Shown: positions 1 to 8,077 of the stretch, one piece after another
How the letters are laid out: every line of letters begins with the position of its first letter
Position numbering within the stretch: the first letter of the stretch is position 1
NCBI GenBank assembly: GCA_966430775.1
Contig: CBJMMB010000075.1
Coordinates: 1 to 19,296, forward strand
Origin: Dyella_B sp966430775
Lineage (GTDB): Bacteria; Pseudomonadota; Gammaproteobacteria; Xanthomonadales; Rhodanobacteraceae
DNA: 19,296 bases
Direction of reading: 5' to 3'
Notes under the pieces: model-generated
Told to the model about the DNA's origin: nothing
The model's database searches: none
What the model saw: the letters and a program-made list of their open reading frames with translations, nothing else
Made by a program: the position numbers and the translations under genes

Positions 1-339
1 TCTTGGCACACCTGTAAACCATGTGTCCGGTCTGAACACCTTCGCCGGAATGACGTCAGGCGGGAAAATACCTTGCGGCGAGCGTTAAATTCGGAGCATT
101 GGGGATAGGGTGGGGTGCGAGCGCAGCGAGCGGCGAAAACTAAACACCGCCACAAGTTATCTATCACCCGATATTTCTTGCCAACAAAAATCATCGCGAG
201 ATTCGGCTGTGTGCTAAAGCCCAGGCAACCCCACCCCGGCCCTCCCCTACTACCGCAGGGGAGGGAGTGATCATGGCAAGCGGTGAGTTATCGGCCGAAG
301 TAGTGCCATTGGCCCTAAGGCGTCGGCGCGCGAGCTTTT
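1..339. other. Gene-free left edge with repeat remnants
   Basis: I see no convincing gene here. The segment CGCCGGAATGACG near 44-56 is the end of the palindromic repeat type found complete at 5429-5781 and 16158-16329. A G/C-rich hairpin of a second repeat family lies at 229-267. The start (about 5-40) has the look of an insertion-sequence terminus, but no transposase is visible to support that. Confidence 0.5.
229..267. repeat. CCCTCCCC-type palindromic repeat, copy 1
   Basis: CCCTCCCCT (240-248) pairs with AGGGGAGGG (257-265) across an 8-nt loop, and is preceded by a CCCCACCC block. The same design recurs at 5325-5360, 18848-18887 and 18933-18967. It sits 3' of the RcsB-like gene (read leftwards) and could help end that transcript, but it has no T-run. 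Confidence 0.7.
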
Positions 340-993
340 TCACAGCCCGTGCGTGCGCATGTACTCGAACAATTGACTGTCGCTGTCGATGCAAAGCTTG
401 CGCATGGCGTCGTGTTTCTGCTGGCTGATGGTCTTGATGCTGCGGCACGTCACCTTGGCGATTTCCGTCACCGTCATGCCGCGCGCCAGCATGCGCATGA
501 TCTCGGCTTCGCGCATCGACAAGGTGACGCTGACCTTTTCTTCGTGCGCGCGTTGCGCAGTCGCCACCGGTGCGTGTTCCGCCAGCCGCTTGCGCAGATA
601 TTCACTGACGTAACTGCGCCCCTTGCGCACCGTCTGGATCGCCGTGATCAGCTCCTTGGTCATGGCGGTCTTTTCCACCACCGCATTGGCGCCGGCGGCC
701 AGCATGCCCTTCAGCAAGGCCGGATTGTGCGACATGGTGAGCACGATGATCGCCAATCGCCGATAGCGTTCGCGCAGCTGGCAGATCATGCCCATCCCGT
801 CCACGACCTCGTCTTCGGCCGGCATGGAAAAATCGGTGATGACCAGGTCGCAGGTTTGCGTGGCCACCAGCGCAAGCAACTCGGCACTGCCATGCGCCTC
901 GCCGATCACCTGGCCATCGGCGCAATGGTTTTGCAGCAGCATGCGTAAGCCCACCAGGACGATGGGATGATCGTCAGCGATGACAATGCGCAT
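340..993 (-). CDS. RcsB-like response regulator (NarL/LuxR type)
   Basis: A 217-residue cytoplasmic transcription factor. The N-terminal receiver domain (about 1-120) starts MRIVIADDHPIV, with acidic residues D7/D8, phospho-acceptor D54 in TDFSMP, the conserved Thr in IVLTMS and a Lys near 108. A C-terminal LuxR-type helix-turn-helix (about 150-210) contains LSMREAEIMRML, TVTEIA and RSIKTISQQK. The TDFSMPAEDEVVDGMGMI stretch and the SIKTISQQK recognition helix resemble enterobacterial RcsB more than generic NarL proteins. The start at 993 was chosen over a possible extension to 1038 because the receiver begins there and a GGGGG motif lies about 7 nt upstream. No kinase or phosphotransferase partner is adjacent. 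It is divergent from an autotransporter, so control of that surface protein is a reasonable inference. The RcsB assignment is by similarity only. Confidence 0.9.
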   Translation of the reverse strand: MRIVIADDHPIVLVGLRMLLQNHCADGQVIGEAHGSAELLALVATQTCDLVITDFSMPAEDEVVDGMGMICQLRERYRRLAIIVLTMSHNPALLKGMLAAGANAVVEKTAMTKELITAIQTVRKGRSYVSEYLRKRLAEHAPVATAQRAHEEKVSVTLSMREAEIMRMLARGMTVTEIAKVTCRSIKTISQQKHDAMRKLCIDSDSQLFEYMRTHGL

Positions 994-1100
994 AAGAACC
1001 CCCGATGGAACGATCGGAGAAGGATGGAATCCTTCCATCCCTCATGATCCGCGTCGGGTCGGAGAGTACACCTGCACGTGAAGCTTGCGTCGCGTGCAGG

Positions 1101-1132
1101 AAAAAATCGAGGCTGTTCAGCGTTTTCCTCGA
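1101..1132 (-). terminator. Intrinsic-terminator-like hairpin in the response-regulator leader
   Basis: Read on the minus strand, TCGAGG and CCTCGA form a 6-bp stem around a 14-nt loop, followed directly by six T (complement of 1101-1106). It lies about 110 nt upstream of the response-regulator start and points toward it. It could be a leader attenuator, or it could stop antisense transcription coming from the autotransporter side. Confidence 0.5.
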
Positions 1133-1143
1133 GCAAAATTTCA

Positions 1144-1191
1144 CCTGACGTTGACATCGAATAGTTAAAAAGAGCCGCGCAAGCCGTCAGG
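1144..1191. promoter_or_regulatory. Inverted repeat in the divergent promoter region
   Basis: CCTGACG (1144-1150) and CGTCAGG (1185-1191) are perfect 7-bp inverted arms around an AT-rich centre that includes TTGACA (1151-1156). This lies about 95 nt upstream of the autotransporter start. It may be an operator for a dimeric regulator. I could not place a convincing -10 at normal spacing from TTGACA. Confidence 0.3.
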
Positions 1192-1285
1192 GGGATATCT
1201 TGCGCGCGTGGACGAAACGTCTTCAACGTCCACCATGACCGTTACAGAAAGCATTTCCATCCGCAGGAACGCAGGAGGTATGCAT

Positions 1286-4219
1286 ATGTCGCGTCACGTA
1301 CATGCAAGGCGCCACCCGTTTCACCCCTGGCACACTCCCCGCTACGTATTCGCCGCCACGCCGGCGCTGCTGCTTTCGCTTTGCCATCCAAGCGTGCTCT
1401 ATGCCACGTGTACCGGCACCGCACCCGCCACCGGCACGTCGGTAACGTGCAGCGGCAGCGGCGTGGTACCTGTCATTGCGCAAGCAGGCAGTTCGAACGT
1501 CACCATCACCATCAACAGCGATGTGAACTTTGCCAACCCGCGCAGCGTGAGCCCGGTGAGTTTCAGTGTCGATCACGCCAGCCAGATCACCAACAGCGGC
1601 ACGCTGGCGCTCACCGGCGGTGGCGGTAGCGGCACCAATCGCGGCGCCGTGCTGCTCGGCACCGGCGACAACAACACGCTGACCAATGCGGCGAACGCCA
1701 GCATCACCACGACCGGCGCCTACAATGACGGCATGGCGGCGAACGGCAACGGCAACACGCTGATCAACAACGGCACCATCACCACCGCAGGCCCCAACGC
1801 GTATGGCATGACGGCGGCGTGGGGCCAGACCAATGTTGGCGAAACCAACAACACGCTGATCAACAGCGGTTCGATCAGCACATCCGGCAGCAATGCGCGC
1901 GCGATGTCGATTCTTGGGCAGAACGGCAGCGTCACCAACACCGGCACGTTGCTGACCACCGGCACCAGCAGCCCTACCGTGTACCTGCAAGGCAACAACG
2001 ACAAGCTGGTCAACAGCGGCACCATCCAGGCGCAGGGCACCACATCGGATGCTGTGTTTTCCAATACGGCCGGTTCCAGTTTCAGCGCGAACATCCAGAA
2101 TCTGGCGGGCGGAAAAATCATTGCGCAATCCGGCGCTGCCGTGCGCACGCTCAATGGCACCAGCACCATCACCAACGCCGGTCTGCTTCAAAGCAACAGC
2201 GGCGTGGCGGTGCAAATGGGGCTTGGTGTCAACACGTTGATCTTGCAGACCGGTTCGTCCATTGTCGGGTCGGCCGATGGCGGCGGCGGCGCCAATCCAA
2301 GCACGGTGATACTGCAAGGCACCGGCAACGTCACCAATGCTTTCACACGCTTCAAGACCTTGCAGGCGCAGGGCGGTGATTGGAACTGGAGCGGCAGTGG
2401 CGCGTTCAACACCGCGCAGATCCAGGGCACGTTCAACCTCACCGGCACGGTGACCAGTGCAGGCGCATCCACCGATACGCTGAGCTTCAATGGCGCGACC
2501 GTCACGGGTATCGCCGGGTTCGCCAATTGGCCGACGGTAAACGTCAATAGCTCAACCCTGACCATGGACGGCACGATGGTCGTCGGCAATGCCGCCACCG
2601 GCACCGGCAGCGTGACGATCGACGCCGGCAGCACCTTGCTCGCCGGCAATGGCGCCAACGGCGGTATTGCGCCGTACACCAGCGGCGACCTGGTGAACGT
2701 GACCAATGCGGGCACCATCGATCTCACCAACGGCGGATCGACGGCGGCCAATACCTTCACCATCGCCGGCAACTACACCGGCAATCAGGCCAAGCTGCTG
2801 CTCAACACGGTGCTTGGCACGGACAACGCGCCGTCCGACAAGCTGGTACTCGCGGGCGGCACGGCCAGCGGCAGCACCAGCATTCACGTCAACAACGCCG
2901 ATGGCGCAGGCGGGCTCACCACCGGCAACGGCATTCTGCTGGTGCAGGCCACCCATGGTGCAAGCATTCCAAGCACGGCGTTTTCGCTCAATGGCGGATC
3001 GCTGCAGGCAGGCGCGTATACCTATTATCTGTTCGAAGGCGGTCAGACCGCCGGTACGTCGAACAACTGGTATCTGCGTTCCACGTTGCCGGTTGCTGCG
3101 GCACCGACGCCCACCCCGACTCCAACGCCTACGCCTACACCGACTCCCACCCCAACCCCAACGCCCACTCCGACGCCAACACTTACCACGCCGATTCCCG
3201 CCGAAGGCACGCCACCCTTGCCTGCCGCGCTTCCTGCCGGCGATCCACCGGTGGCCTTGTACCGTCCGGAAGTCGCGCTGGATTCGGCCATTCCTGCCGT
3301 CATCGTGGATATGGGATTGGCGCAACTGGGCACGTTCGACCAGCGACAAGGCAGCCAGTGGCTGCTCGATGAAAGCCATTCCACGCCCGATGGCTGGGTA
3401 CGCGTGCTCGGCGTGCACGACAATGCGCAGCAAAGCGGCGGCGCCACGCCGCGTTTCGACGGCAATCTCGCTGGCGCGCAAATCGGCCACGATGTGTTTG
3501 CCCACGATGGCGAGCACGGCCAGCACGATCACCTTGGCCTGTTCGTCGGCTACACGCACGCCAATGGCTGGGTGAACGGCAGCGTGGGTGGATTCGCCAA
3601 TGCGCGCGCCGGCAACGTGCACGCGCATGCCGACAGCGTCGGGGGCTATTGGACACATGTCACCGCATCGCAGGCTTATGTGGATGTGGTGCTGATGGGC
3701 ACCTGGTCGCGTACGCGCGTGCAATCGATCCAGGCGTTCCAGAACAGCACGCGCGGGCGTTCGGTCAGCGCATCGCTGGAAAGCGGCGTACCGGTTTCAC
3801 TGACCGCGCATCTGCTGGTGGAACCGCAGGCGCAGCTGATCATGCAGCACATCAGCACGGACGGTTTCCAGGACCCGGTCTCCCGCGTCGATTTCCGTTC
3901 CACCAACGCAGTCACCGGTCGCATGGGTGCGCGACTGCTTGGCCGCTTCGGCGGCGACGCGCAAGCCTGGGAGCCATACCTCAAGCTCAACCTGTGGCGC
4001 AATTTCCATCGCAACTACGACACCGTGTTCGGCGGCGACGCGATCGCCACCAACCTTGCCGGTACCGCCCTCGAATTCGGCGGTGGGGTGAGCGCGAAGC
4101 TCAGCCGCCGCATCAGTGTTTACGGCGACGCGAGCTACCTGCACAACATCGACAACCTGCACCGGCGCGGCGCAACCGCCGACCTGGGCCTGCGCATCCT
4201 GTGGGGAGGCGGCTCATGA
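1286..4219 (+). CDS. Autotransporter (type Va-like) with beta-helix passenger
   Basis: A 977-residue surface or secreted protein. An AGGAGG at 1273-1278 sits 7 nt before the ATG at 1286; the ATG at 1280 is too close and the upstream extension to 1208 has no such site. The signal region is long and basic, with many His and Arg, then a hydrophobic stretch ending near LYATC. Residues about 125-260 hold at least five degenerate repeats of about 25-32 residues of the form NTLxNxGxIxTxG, the pattern of a right-handed beta-helix. Residues 607-632 are 13 Pro-Thr pairs. The last 270 or so residues (from GWVRVLG near 703) alternate polar and hydrophobic strands like an autotransporter barrel. The protein ends LRILWGGGS, so four residues follow the last aromatic, where this class usually ends on the aromatic. 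No protease or esterase motif is visible, so adhesion is the likeliest role. Confidence 0.88.
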   Translation: MSRHVHARRHPFHPWHTPRYVFAATPALLLSLCHPSVLYATCTGTAPATGTSVTCSGSGVVPVIAQAGSSNVTITINSDVNFANPRSVSPVSFSVDHASQITNSGTLALTGGGGSGTNRGAVLLGTGDNNTLTNAANASITTTGAYNDGMAANGNGNTLINNGTITTAGPNAYGMTAAWGQTNVGETNNTLINSGSISTSGSNARAMSILGQNGSVTNTGTLLTTGTSSPTVYLQGNNDKLVNSGTIQAQGTTSDAVFSNTAGSSFSANIQNLAGGKIIAQSGAAVRTLNGTSTITNAGLLQSNSGVAVQMGLGVNTLILQTGSSIVGSADGGGGANPSTVILQGTGNVTNAFTRFKTLQAQGGDWNWSGSGAFNTAQIQGTFNLTGTVTSAGASTDTLSFNGATVTGIAGFANWPTVNVNSSTLTMDGTMVVGNAATGTGSVTIDAGSTLLAGNGANGGIAPYTSGDLVNVTNAGTIDLTNGGSTAANTFTIAGNYTGNQAKLLLNTVLGTDNAPSDKLVLAGGTASGSTSIHVNNADGAGGLTTGNGILLVQATHGASIPSTAFSLNGGSLQAGAYTYYLFEGGQTAGTSNNWYLRSTLPVAAAPTPTPTPTPTPTPTPTPTPTPTPTPTLTTPIPAEGTPPLPAALPAGDPPVALYRPEVALDSAIPAVIVDMGLAQLGTFDQRQGSQWLLDESHSTPDGWVRVLGVHDNAQQSGGATPRFDGNLAGAQIGHDVFAHDGEHGQHDHLGLFVGYTHANGWVNGSVGGFANARAGNVHAHADSVGGYWTHVTASQAYVDVVLMGTWSRTRVQSIQAFQNSTRGRSVSASLESGVPVSLTAHLLVEPQAQLIMQHISTDGFQDPVSRVDFRSTNAVTGRMGARLLGRFGGDAQAWEPYLKLNLWRNFHRNYDTVFGGDAIATNLAGTALEFGGGVSAKLSRRISVYGDASYLHNIDNLHRRGATADLGLRILWGGGS
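3104..3181 (+). repeat. Hexanucleotide Pro-Thr repeat (13 units)
   Basis: Thirteen consecutive CCNACN units encode a Pro-Thr linker between the passenger and the barrel. The third codon positions vary widely, so the repeat is conserved as protein more than as DNA. A whole-unit gain or loss would change linker length without breaking the frame. Confidence 0.9.
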
Positions 4220-4283
4220 AACCTAAGGAAGGCGTAAGAAACCCGGCGCAAGCTTGAGGCCCCTTTCCAGCGAGTTTGCTCCC

Positions 4284-5315
4284 ATGTATCGGCCCCTCGT
4301 TATCGCTGTACTCGCATCGCTGGCATCCGTGGCCGCCGCGTCCACCGCGGCGGCCGATGCCGCGCATCCGTCCTTTGCCGTCACGCATCGCCTCAAGCTC
4401 GGCGGTACCGGTGGTTGGGACTACCTCAGCTTCGACGCGCAGCGCCGCCACCTGTTCGTGACCCGCGGCGATCGGGTGCTGGTGCTCGACGTGGATCACG
4501 ACAAGCAGGTCGGCCTGATTCCCGATACCGACGGCGTACACGGCGTGGCGATTGCGCAAAGCCTGCATCGCGGCTTTACCAGCAACGGCAAGGCCGATTC
4601 GGTCACCGTGTTCGACCTGGATACGCTCAAGACCCTCGCCACCATCAAGGGCACCGGCGACAAGCCCGACGCCATCCTGTATGACGACGCCTCGCATCAT
4701 CTCTTCACCTTCAACGGCAAGAGCAACAATGCCAGCGTGATCGATCCGGCCAAGAACGCCATCATCGCCACCATTCCCCTGCCCGGCAAGCCGGAATTCG
4801 CCGCGGCGGACGGCAACGGCCATGTCTACGTGAACATCGAAGACAAATCCGAGCTGATGGATATCGACAGCAACACCAACAAGGTATTGCACGCCTGGCC
4901 GCTGGCGCCGTGCGAATCGCCCAGCGGCTTGGCGTTCGACGTCGCGCATGCACGTCTGTTCTCGGTCTGCGACAACCAGCTGATGACGGTGCTGGATGCG
5001 CACGACGGCCACCGCGTGGCGACGGTGCCGATCGGCGATGGCCCGGATGCAGTGGCCTACGATCCCGCCGATGGCCTGATCTACAGCTCCAACGGCGAAA
5101 GCGGCACGCTGACGGTGGTGCATGAAGAAGATCCGGATCATTACAAGGTCATCGCCAACGTTCCCACCAAGGAGAGCGCCCGCACGCTGGCCCTGGATCC
5201 GTTGAAGCATCGTGTGTACTTGTCGTCCGCCCAGCTCAGCGACAAGAAGGATGAACGTGGCCGCCCGATACCGGTGGCGGGTTCGTTTACGTTGTTGACG
5301 GTGGGTAGGCCGTAA
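4284..5315 (+). CDS. Exported YncE-like beta-propeller protein
   Basis: A 343-residue periplasmic protein. The ATG at 4284 is followed by a clear signal peptide (MYRPLVIAVLASLASVAAAS, cleavage near AAADA). An in-frame TTG at 4254 would add ten residues in front of it and is less likely. The mature protein consists of repeated blades with motifs such as LFVTRGDRVLVLDVD, GVHGVAI, SVTVFDLDTLKTLATI, ASVIDPAKNAIIATIPL, GPDAVAYDPADGLIYSSN and ARTLALDP. These are typical of YVTN/YncE seven-bladed propellers, which bind ligands, DNA or proteins; no catalytic function can be read. It lies 64 nt after the autotransporter on the same strand and may be co-transcribed. The ribosome-binding site is weak, consistent with coupling or low expression. 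Confidence 0.88.
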   Translation: MYRPLVIAVLASLASVAAASTAAADAAHPSFAVTHRLKLGGTGGWDYLSFDAQRRHLFVTRGDRVLVLDVDHDKQVGLIPDTDGVHGVAIAQSLHRGFTSNGKADSVTVFDLDTLKTLATIKGTGDKPDAILYDDASHHLFTFNGKSNNASVIDPAKNAIIATIPLPGKPEFAAADGNGHVYVNIEDKSELMDIDSNTNKVLHAWPLAPCESPSGLAFDVAHARLFSVCDNQLMTVLDAHDGHRVATVPIGDGPDAVAYDPADGLIYSSNGESGTLTVVHEEDPDHYKVIANVPTKESARTLALDPLKHRVYLSSAQLSDKKDERGRPIPVAGSFTLLTVGRP

Positions 5316-5324
5316 GGTGTAAAG

Positions 5325-5360
5325 CCCCTCTCCCTCCGGGAGAGGGGTTGGGGTGAGGGT
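5325..5360. repeat. CCCCTCTCCC hairpin repeat, copy 2
   Basis: CCCCTCTCCC (5325-5334) and GGGAGAGGGG (5338-5347) form a perfect 10-bp stem with a 3-nt loop, starting ten bases after the propeller stop codon. A TTGGGGTGAGGGT tail follows. The position suits a transcript-end structure, but there is no T-run. It belongs to the same family as the elements at 229 and 18848. Confidence 0.7.
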
Positions 5361-5428
5361 ACGAGCAGCGCGCGATGTCTGCAAAATGAAGAGCTTCATA
5401 CTGGCGCATTGCTAAGAAAAGCCACACT

Positions 5429-5781
5429 GTCATTCCGGCGAAGGCGCATTGCTGTCCGGGGAAAGTGTCTGCACGTCTTGCAAAAATGGCTAAAACGCTC
5501 GTCATCCCAGCGAAAGCTGGGATCCAGCGACTTACAAAGCGTCAAAGGCACTGGATGATTCGCTTCGCTCACCCCTTCGGGGCCATCCTTCGGATGTTCT
5601 CCGCGCTGCGCGCTACGTCCAGCTTTCGCTGGGATGACGATTCGGTAGCGTTGAATTTTCTGGGGAAATTGCCGCGCATCGCGCATTTTTTGAAGAGCCT
5701 CATTTTCCCCGGACAGCAGTGGGCGAAAGCCGGAATCCATGCTTCGTCCTGGCGATAGATTCCGGCCTTCGCCGGAATGAC
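5429..5781. repeat. Nested inverted-repeat array (REP-like composite)
   Basis: Three perfect inverted repeats lie one inside another: 17 bp at 5429-5445/5765-5781, 15 bp at 5450-5464/5704-5718, and 22 bp at 5499-5520/5619-5640. The inner arms are themselves hairpins (CCCAGC, loop GAAA, GCTGGG). The core contains a 68-bp module (5553-5620) also present, inverted, at 16183-16250. Together with the hairpin at 5325 this fills the 570-bp gap between 5315 and 5888. Open frames here read translated repeat (for example VIPAKAGI) and are not genes. The arms are not flanked by a visible transposase. Confidence 0.85.
5553..5620 (+). repeat. 68-bp hairpin-chain module, copy A
   Basis: The module contains small hairpins with 3-nt loops: CCCC-TTC-GGGG, ATCC-TTC-GGAT (5585-5595) and CGCG-CTG-CGCG. 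It matches the reverse complement of 16183-16250 at 65 of 68 positions. Two of the three differences form a compensatory pair in the middle hairpin. Confidence 0.85.
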
Positions 5782-5887
5782 GGTGAGGTGAGGGAAAATT
5801 TGGTGCGAGACAGATAGTCTTCTTATTTCGCTCAACATATCGAACGAAAACGTGGAGATATTTCAGGGTGCACACCCCGCCCCACAT

Positions 5888-7273
5888 TCAACCCTGCGGA
5901 ATCACCACCCGCACCCGCAAGCCACGCCCCGTAGGCGCATCCAGCAGATCGATCGTCGCGTTATGCAATTGCGCCGCGCGCTGCACGATCGAAAGCCCCA
6001 AGCCATAACCATCGCCCGCGGTGGATTCGCGGTGAAAGCGCGCAAACACGCTGGCGCGCCGTTCGGGTGGAATGCCGGGGCCGTTGTCGATCACTTCGAT
6101 CACGATGCCTTCCGGCGCATGTTGCAACGACAGCTGTACATGGCCGCCGGTGGGCACATGATGCATGGCGTTCTCGATCAGATTGCGCAGCAACGCAGCC
6201 AGCGCGGCTTCGTAACCGTGAATGCGCAAATTGTCTTCCTGCACCACAAACGCAAAGTCCACGCCGCTTTCGCCTAACAACGGCGCCAGCTCGTCGATCA
6301 CGTTCATCGCCACGGCGATCAAGTCGACTTCGCTTTGTTGGCCGGCCGCCGCACCCGCTTCCAGTCGCGCCAGCGCAAGCAATTGCTCGATGCGCCGGGT
6401 CAATCGCGCCAGCCCGGATTGCGCACTGACCAGCGCGCCGGTGGCGTCCGCCGGCAGCTTGGCTGCCATGGCGCTGTCCAGGTGCAGGATGGTGGACGCC
6501 AGCGGCGTACGCAGTTCGTGCGCCACGTCCGCGCTGAAACGCCGCTCGCGCTCCAACGCATCTTCCAGCCGTTCCAGTTGCGTGTTCAACGCATCCACCA
6601 CCGGCTCCAGTTCCTGTGGCGCGTCCTTGAGCTGGATCGGCTGGCGGCTGCCGGGCGAACGTGCGGCCAGCGCCTGGCGCAGGCGTTCCAGTGGACGCAA
6701 GCCGCGCCGGACCGCCCAGCCCACCAGCACGGCCAGCAGCGGCAGGCCGACCAATTGCGGCAATACCAGATCCAGCCACAGCGCCTGCGTGATGTCGCGG
6801 CGGCTGTCGTCGCGTTCGCCGACGCGCACCACCACGTTGTTGACGTCGTCGACCAGGGTGAAAACGCGCCAGCCGTAGCCTTCGAAGAAAAAGTTTTCGA
6901 AGCCGGAAACGGGCGTCGGCTGCAGCGGCAGTTGCGCCAGGTTCGCGGTGCTCAGGCGCATATGGTTGTGCATATCGAACACCTGGTAACCCACTTCGGC
7001 CTCGTAGGTGCGCGTGTGCATCAATTGCTCTTCGGCCTTGCGGCCAAGAATCGGCACCACTAATGAACCCAGTTCCGGCTTGCGCAAGGCGTCGAGCCCC
7101 GCGTGCTGGATCAGCACGTCCAGCGTGCGCGCCGATTGCGCCAGGCGGCCGTCCAGCAATTCGCGCGTTTCCTTCAGCGCGCGGTGATAGCTGTACAAAC
7201 CCAGCGGCAACAACACGGCGACCAGCACGGCGATGATCATCCAGCGCAGCCGGCCGCGCAGACTCAGGCGCAT
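5888..7273 (-). CDS. Sensor histidine kinase (QseC/PmrB-like)
   Basis: A 461-residue inner-membrane kinase that autophosphorylates and passes phosphate to the regulator encoded just upstream. Two membrane helices (about 11-28 and 164-188) flank a periplasmic sensor of about 135 residues. A HAMP-like linker is followed by the H-box FSADVAHELRTPLAS with the phospho-His near 252. The N-box (LLRNLIENAMHH), G1 box (DNGPGIP) and G2 box (GYGLGLSIV) are all intact. The ATG at 7273 overlaps the regulator stop codon by one base (TGATG), which indicates translational coupling; a GTG one codon earlier is possible. The periplasmic domain has several acidic residues (for example VGERDDSRRD) but does not reveal its ligand. 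The order of elements is that of the QseC/PmrB/TctE group. Confidence 0.93.
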   Translation of the reverse strand: MRLSLRGRLRWMIIAVLVAVLLPLGLYSYHRALKETRELLDGRLAQSARTLDVLIQHAGLDALRKPELGSLVVPILGRKAEEQLMHTRTYEAEVGYQVFDMHNHMRLSTANLAQLPLQPTPVSGFENFFFEGYGWRVFTLVDDVNNVVVRVGERDDSRRDITQALWLDLVLPQLVGLPLLAVLVGWAVRRGLRPLERLRQALAARSPGSRQPIQLKDAPQELEPVVDALNTQLERLEDALERERRFSADVAHELRTPLASTILHLDSAMAAKLPADATGALVSAQSGLARLTRRIEQLLALARLEAGAAAGQQSEVDLIAVAMNVIDELAPLLGESGVDFAFVVQEDNLRIHGYEAALAALLRNLIENAMHHVPTGGHVQLSLQHAPEGIVIEVIDNGPGIPPERRASVFARFHRESTAGDGYGLGLSIVQRAAQLHNATIDLLDAPTGRGLRVRVVIPQG

Positions 7274-7938
7274 CACGTCGGGTCCCGCGGAATCATGTAG
7301 CCCACGCCGCGAATGGTGCGAATGGCGTCGAAACTGAGCTTGCGGCGCAAGGCGTGGATCTGTACTTCCAGCGCGCTGCTGCCTACCGCGTTGTCCAAGC
7401 CGTACAAGGAATTCTCCAGATGCTCGCGGCGCACGATGCGGCCGGCGCGCTCCATCAAGATGCGTAGCAGTGAAAATTCACGGCGCGTGAGCTCGATGCG
7501 CTTGCCGCGATACTCTGCCTCGCAGGTGCCGATATCCAGGCTGATCACGCCCACGTCGATGCGATTGGCGGCCAGCCCCTGCGCGCGGCGCGTAAGCGAG
7601 CGGATGCGCGCGCTCAGTTCCTCGACGTGGAACGGCTTGACCAGGTAATCGTCGGCGCCGGCGTCCAGGCCGCGCACGCGCGCTTCCAGGCCGTCGCGCG
7701 CGGTCATCACGATCACCGGCGTATTCACCTGCGAGCGTCGCGCCTCGGCCAGCACGTCCAGGCCATCCTTGTGCGGCAGCCCCAGGTCCAGCAGCACCAG
7801 GTCGGCGGTCTGGTCGCGCATGGCCACCAGCGCCTCGCGGCCGTCGCGCAGCCAGGTCACCGCATAGGAAAGCCGCTCCAGCGCCTGCCGGATGGCTTCG
7901 CCCAACTGCAGGTCATCTTCCACCAGAATGATGTGCAT
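7273..7938 (-). CDS. OmpR-family response regulator (QseB/PmrA-like)
   Basis: A 221-residue DNA-binding regulator. The receiver domain starts MHIILVEDD (D8/D9), has phospho-acceptor D51 in LLDLGLP, T79 in VMTARD and K101 in DDYLVKPF. The C-terminal winged helix contains ELTRREFSLL, RIVRREHLENSLYG, SSALEVQIHALRRKL and IRTIRGVGYM. The gene is first in an operon with the kinase that follows. GC-rich receiver and winged helix are complete, with no missing key residues. The direct repeats in the 139-bp upstream gap (7949-7965 and 8004-8020) have the spacing expected for a PmrA/QseB-type dimer, so autoregulation is likely. The signal and full regulon cannot be read from the sequence. Confidence 0.94.
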   Translation of the reverse strand: MHIILVEDDLQLGEAIRQALERLSYAVTWLRDGREALVAMRDQTADLVLLDLGLPHKDGLDVLAEARRSQVNTPVIVMTARDGLEARVRGLDAGADDYLVKPFHVEELSARIRSLTRRAQGLAANRIDVGVISLDIGTCEAEYRGKRIELTRREFSLLRILMERAGRIVRREHLENSLYGLDNAVGSSALEVQIHALRRKLSFDAIRTIRGVGYMIPRDPT

Positions 7939-7948
7939 ACCTCTTTAC

Positions 7949-7965
7949 CTTAGGGCTACTTTAGC
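7949..7965 (+). promoter_or_regulatory. PmrA-box-like direct repeat, site 1
   Basis: CTTAGG-GCTAC-TTTAGC matches the hexamer-N5-hexamer layout of PmrA-type boxes, with an 11-bp period between YTTA cores. It lies 11-27 nt upstream of the response-regulator start codon, a position where bound protein might repress. Confidence 0.5.
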
Positions 7966-8003
7966 GGAGGTATTGTTCCTGGCCGCCATTTTGCGCAGAT
8001 TAG

Positions 8004-8020
8004 CTTAGGGCGGTCTTATC
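8004..8020 (+). promoter_or_regulatory. PmrA-box-like direct repeat, site 2
   Basis: CTTAGG-GCGGT-CTTATC repeats the design of the site at 7949 in the same orientation, exactly 55 bp (5 x 11) further on. It lies 58-74 nt upstream of the oxidoreductase start, so the divergent gene may share the control. Confidence 0.5.
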
Positions 8021-8077
8021 GGAAGCCAGCCGGTGATCGCCCGCCATCCGCTCGCGACCAACAGCCGGGAGACGTGC

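Noticed and set aside
5..45. Possible insertion-sequence terminus at the left edge
   Set aside because: The sequence looks like an IS end, but there is no transposase, no partner inverted repeat and no target duplication in view.
1151..1156. TTGACA as a sigma-70 -35 box for the autotransporter
   Set aside because: No acceptable -10 lies 16-18 nt downstream (the region is GCGC-rich), so I did not call a promoter.
1223..2317. Long minus-strand open frames opposite the autotransporter
   Set aside because: Low-complexity Ala/Arg/Gly composition typical of antisense frames in GC-rich DNA; the plus strand has signal, repeats and barrel.
5396..5887. Minus-strand open frame of 163 codons in the repeat region
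   Set aside because: It translates the REP-like repeats (segments such as RHSGEGRNL and VIPAKAG), a common false gene call.
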